Source: Monoplex corrugatus
Lineage: Eukaryota > Mollusca > Gastropoda > Littorinimorpha > Ranellidae
Direction of reading: 5' to 3'
Assembly: GCA_030674185.1 (NCBI GenBank)
Contig: CM060307.1
Location: 49,730,383 to 49,794,382 of the forward strand
DNA: 64,000 nt
Shown here: positions 62,276-64,000 of the stretch, one piece after another
Numbering within the stretch: position 1 is the stretch's first letter
Layout: each line of letters starts with the position of its first letter
The notes under the pieces: generated by a model
Databases searched by the model: none
The model's input: only the letters and a program-made list of their open reading frames with translations
What the model was told of the DNA's origin: nothing
Position numbers and translations under genes: made by a program

Positions 62276-62540
62276 TCATCGTTAACAGGTCTTTAATGTA
62301 CCCTCCCCATCTATCTAACATTTTGTATTTTTCCATGATAAGCGTACCATCTTTCGATTTTAAGCAACCAGTTGATGTGCACGTCTTTTTTCTGTGGGCA
62401 ATTTCTCCAGTGTTTCTGTACATACTTTGAGGATATGTTTCATGTCGATCTTCTACGTCTGTGCATGCGTGCGTGCGTGGATGTGTGTGTGTGTGTGTGC
62501 ATATGTCATAGTGGGTGTGCTTGCTTGCGCGCGTTCCCAG
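62276..62540 (-). mobile_element. LINE-E-type linker fragment (displaced copy)
   Basis: Minus reading gives EIAHRKKTCTSTGCLKSKDG and TLIMEKYKMLDRWGGYIKDL, the region normally between endonuclease and RT. It is placed downstream of the RT and joined to RQVDRFKYLGT at about 62530. The same linker is in its expected place at 63607-63888. Confidence 0.8.
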
Positions 62541-64000
62541 ATATTTAAACCTATCAACCTGTCTCAAAGTTGTGCCATTTGCTGTTATTTTGCATGAGAG
62601 GATCTCATGTTTTTTGTTGTTTGTTGTTGTTGTTTTTTTTTTTTTTTGGGGGGGGGGGGGTTACCGATTACCATGACTTCAGTCTTTTTGCTATTTAGCT
62701 CCAACCCATTATTTTTGCTTTCTATTTCTATTACATTCACAAGGTTTTGTAGGTCCCTTTCATTTTTCTGCAACTAGCACGGTGTCATCTGCGTAACGAA
62801 TGTCGTTTACCATTTTTCCTCTAACTTTTATGCCAGGGCATTCTTCTAGGTTTCTCATGATGGTTTCGCTGGAAAGTGAAAAAAAATCTGGTGACAGAAC
62901 ACAACCCTGCTTGACCCCTCTTTTGATATTTTGGAAAGAGCTTATATTGTTTTCTATTCTCATTGCTGCTGTTTGTTCCCAGTATATATTTCTGATTATT
63001 CGTAGATCTTTTCCATCAATATTATGTCTTTCTAGTTGGTTGATCAGTTCTTCATGTCTTACCCGATCGAAAGCCTTGGTGTAATCAACAAAACATAAAT
63101 ATAAATCCTTATTCAACTCGATTGACCTCTCTATGATAGTTCTTAGGATGTATATGGCATTAATGGTTCCTTTCCTTTCCACAAATCCACACTGTTCATC
63201 TGCTATTTCTCTTTTGATTCTAATCCTTGTCCTCATCATGAATAATCTTAAAAGGATTTTTGTTACATGACTCATCAAACTGATTGTACGATGGAGTTCG
63301 CATTCTATAGCCCTGTTTTCTTTGAAAGTGCAATGAAAATTGATTTTGACATATCTTTGGGGATTTTTCCAGTGTCATAAATTTCATTTAGGAGGACTGC
63401 TATTTTGCAATACCAAATTCCTCCAAGGCTTCAATCATCTCTGTAGTAATATTGTCTGGTCCTTGGACTTTTCCTGGTTTCATCTTTTTCAATGCTGCTC
63501 TAACTTCGTCTTTCATTATGGATGATCCTTCAACGTTCTTTCTTATAATGTGTTCTTCGTTTCTGTCATCGTTAAAAAAAGTCTTTAATGTACTCTCCCC
63601 ATCTTTCTAATATTTTGTTTTATCCATGATAAGCGTACCATCTTTCGATTTTAAGCAACCAGTTGATGTGCTTGTCCTTTTCCTATGGGCAATTTCTTCA
63701 ATTCTTCTGTACATACCTTGAAGATCTGTTTTGTGTCGGTCTTCTATTTCTCTGCATTTTGTTTTCAGCCAAGCTTCCTTAGCTTCATTGCACCTATTCC
63801 TGATTTCTTTGTTTATCTTCCTATATCTTTCTTCTTTTCTCGTTGCCTTCCTTTGTTCTTCCATCAAGCCTACAATTTTTTTTGTCATCCAGTTTGTTTT
63901 TTGTGTGTTTTTTTTGTGCTTTTCTATCTACCCTAGGGATTTCTTCACAAGCTTCATTTATCGAGTTTTTCAAATTTGTCCATTGTTCCTCACTATAACC
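62541..64000 (-). mobile_element. RTE-like LINE reverse transcriptase, linker and RT domain, broken
   Basis: From the window edge inward on minus: linker EEQWTNLKNSINEACEEIP; TKKIVGLMEEQRKATRK; IAHRKRTSTSTGCLKSKDG; a frameshifted ALKKMKPGK..GPD segment near 63480; then a 172-codon frame (62760-63278) with SHVTKILLRL, IADEQCGFVERKGTINAIYI, LCFVDYTKAFDRVRHEEL (catalytic Asp at residue 65), GVKQGCVLSPDFF and IRYADDTVLVAEK (YADD, residues 162-165). After a poly-T/poly-G slippage tract (62622-62660) it ends with LRQVDRFKYLGT. The function in a live element is reverse transcription of its own RNA. Stops and frameshifts make this copy inactive. It continues past the window end. Confidence 0.88.

Overview
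This is an animal nuclear genome window made almost entirely of non-coding, repeat-dense DNA. There are no operons, ribosome-binding sites or prokaryotic genes. The only coding sequence I can assign is one exon of a homeobox gene. It starts at 6462 on the minus strand and ends at a canonical splice donor at 5781/5780. Its translation has an N-terminal eh1-like FRIDDIL motif, His/Pro-rich and Ala-rich stretches, and a C-terminal block (YEP...HH...ALY.LPYTR..HYALLERH..L.K) that matches the pre-homeodomain region of HHEX proteins. The homeodomain exons are not between 1 and 5780, so intron 1 is longer than 5.7 kb. The style of the repeats (tRNA-headed SINEs, RTE-like and L2/CR1-like LINEs, very many microsatellites) suggests a mollusc, most likely a marine gastropod. 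That assignment is inference only.

Layout. 1-5780: HHEX intron 1, filled with microsatellites, a foldback element and a SINE-like copy. 5781-6462: HHEX exon 1. 6463-8600: its upstream region, with a CRE abutting the start and a GC-box/CACGTG cluster near 8.45-8.54 kb. 8.6-30.9 kb: intergenic repeats, including (GT)n, (GA)n and (GGTTT)n tracts, a 15-bp minisatellite, a 27-bp array grown out of a SINE head, and many LINE 3' fragments. 30.95-33.2 kb: a 50-bp minisatellite that changes to a 39-bp one. 38.4-40.45 kb: a 22-bp minisatellite of about 90 copies. 42.5-45.7 kb: a tandem array of one SINE-like/LINE-tail element, with a full SINE nested in it. 45.9-47.8 kb: two LINE fragments fused together. 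51.7-53.1 kb: a 57-bp minisatellite followed by an array of foldback half-units. 55.9-56.5 kb: a non-repetitive block with a 167-codon ORF. 60.0-60.2 kb: a YY1-type promoter with a possible short first coding exon. 62.3-64.0 kb: a broken RTE-like LINE carrying recognisable reverse-transcriptase motifs.

Repeat families named here for reference. FB1 is a hairpin MITE of about 190 bp, bounded inside and outside by TTAA with CCCTTTGA ends (piggyBac-like). FB2 is a foldback with CAGGAACCAGAA arms. SINE-A has a tRNA head, is about 500 bp and has clear target-site duplications. SINE-B has a tRNA head, two body modules and a (GAAACT)n tail. REP-C is a 550-1050 bp element ending in a tail shared with a short tRNA-headed SINE. 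REP-D is a roughly 550-bp pair of promoter-like duplicates. LINE-E and LINE-F are RTE/endonuclease-RT-like, with stop codons running into (TGA)n tails. LINE-G is L2/CR1-like. The most notable structures are the nested TTAA-bounded FB1 palindromes and their secondary amplification, the tandem expansion inside a SINE tRNA head, and the LINE-tail origin of most (GAT)n/(ATC)n tracts. I did not find a new multi-gene system.
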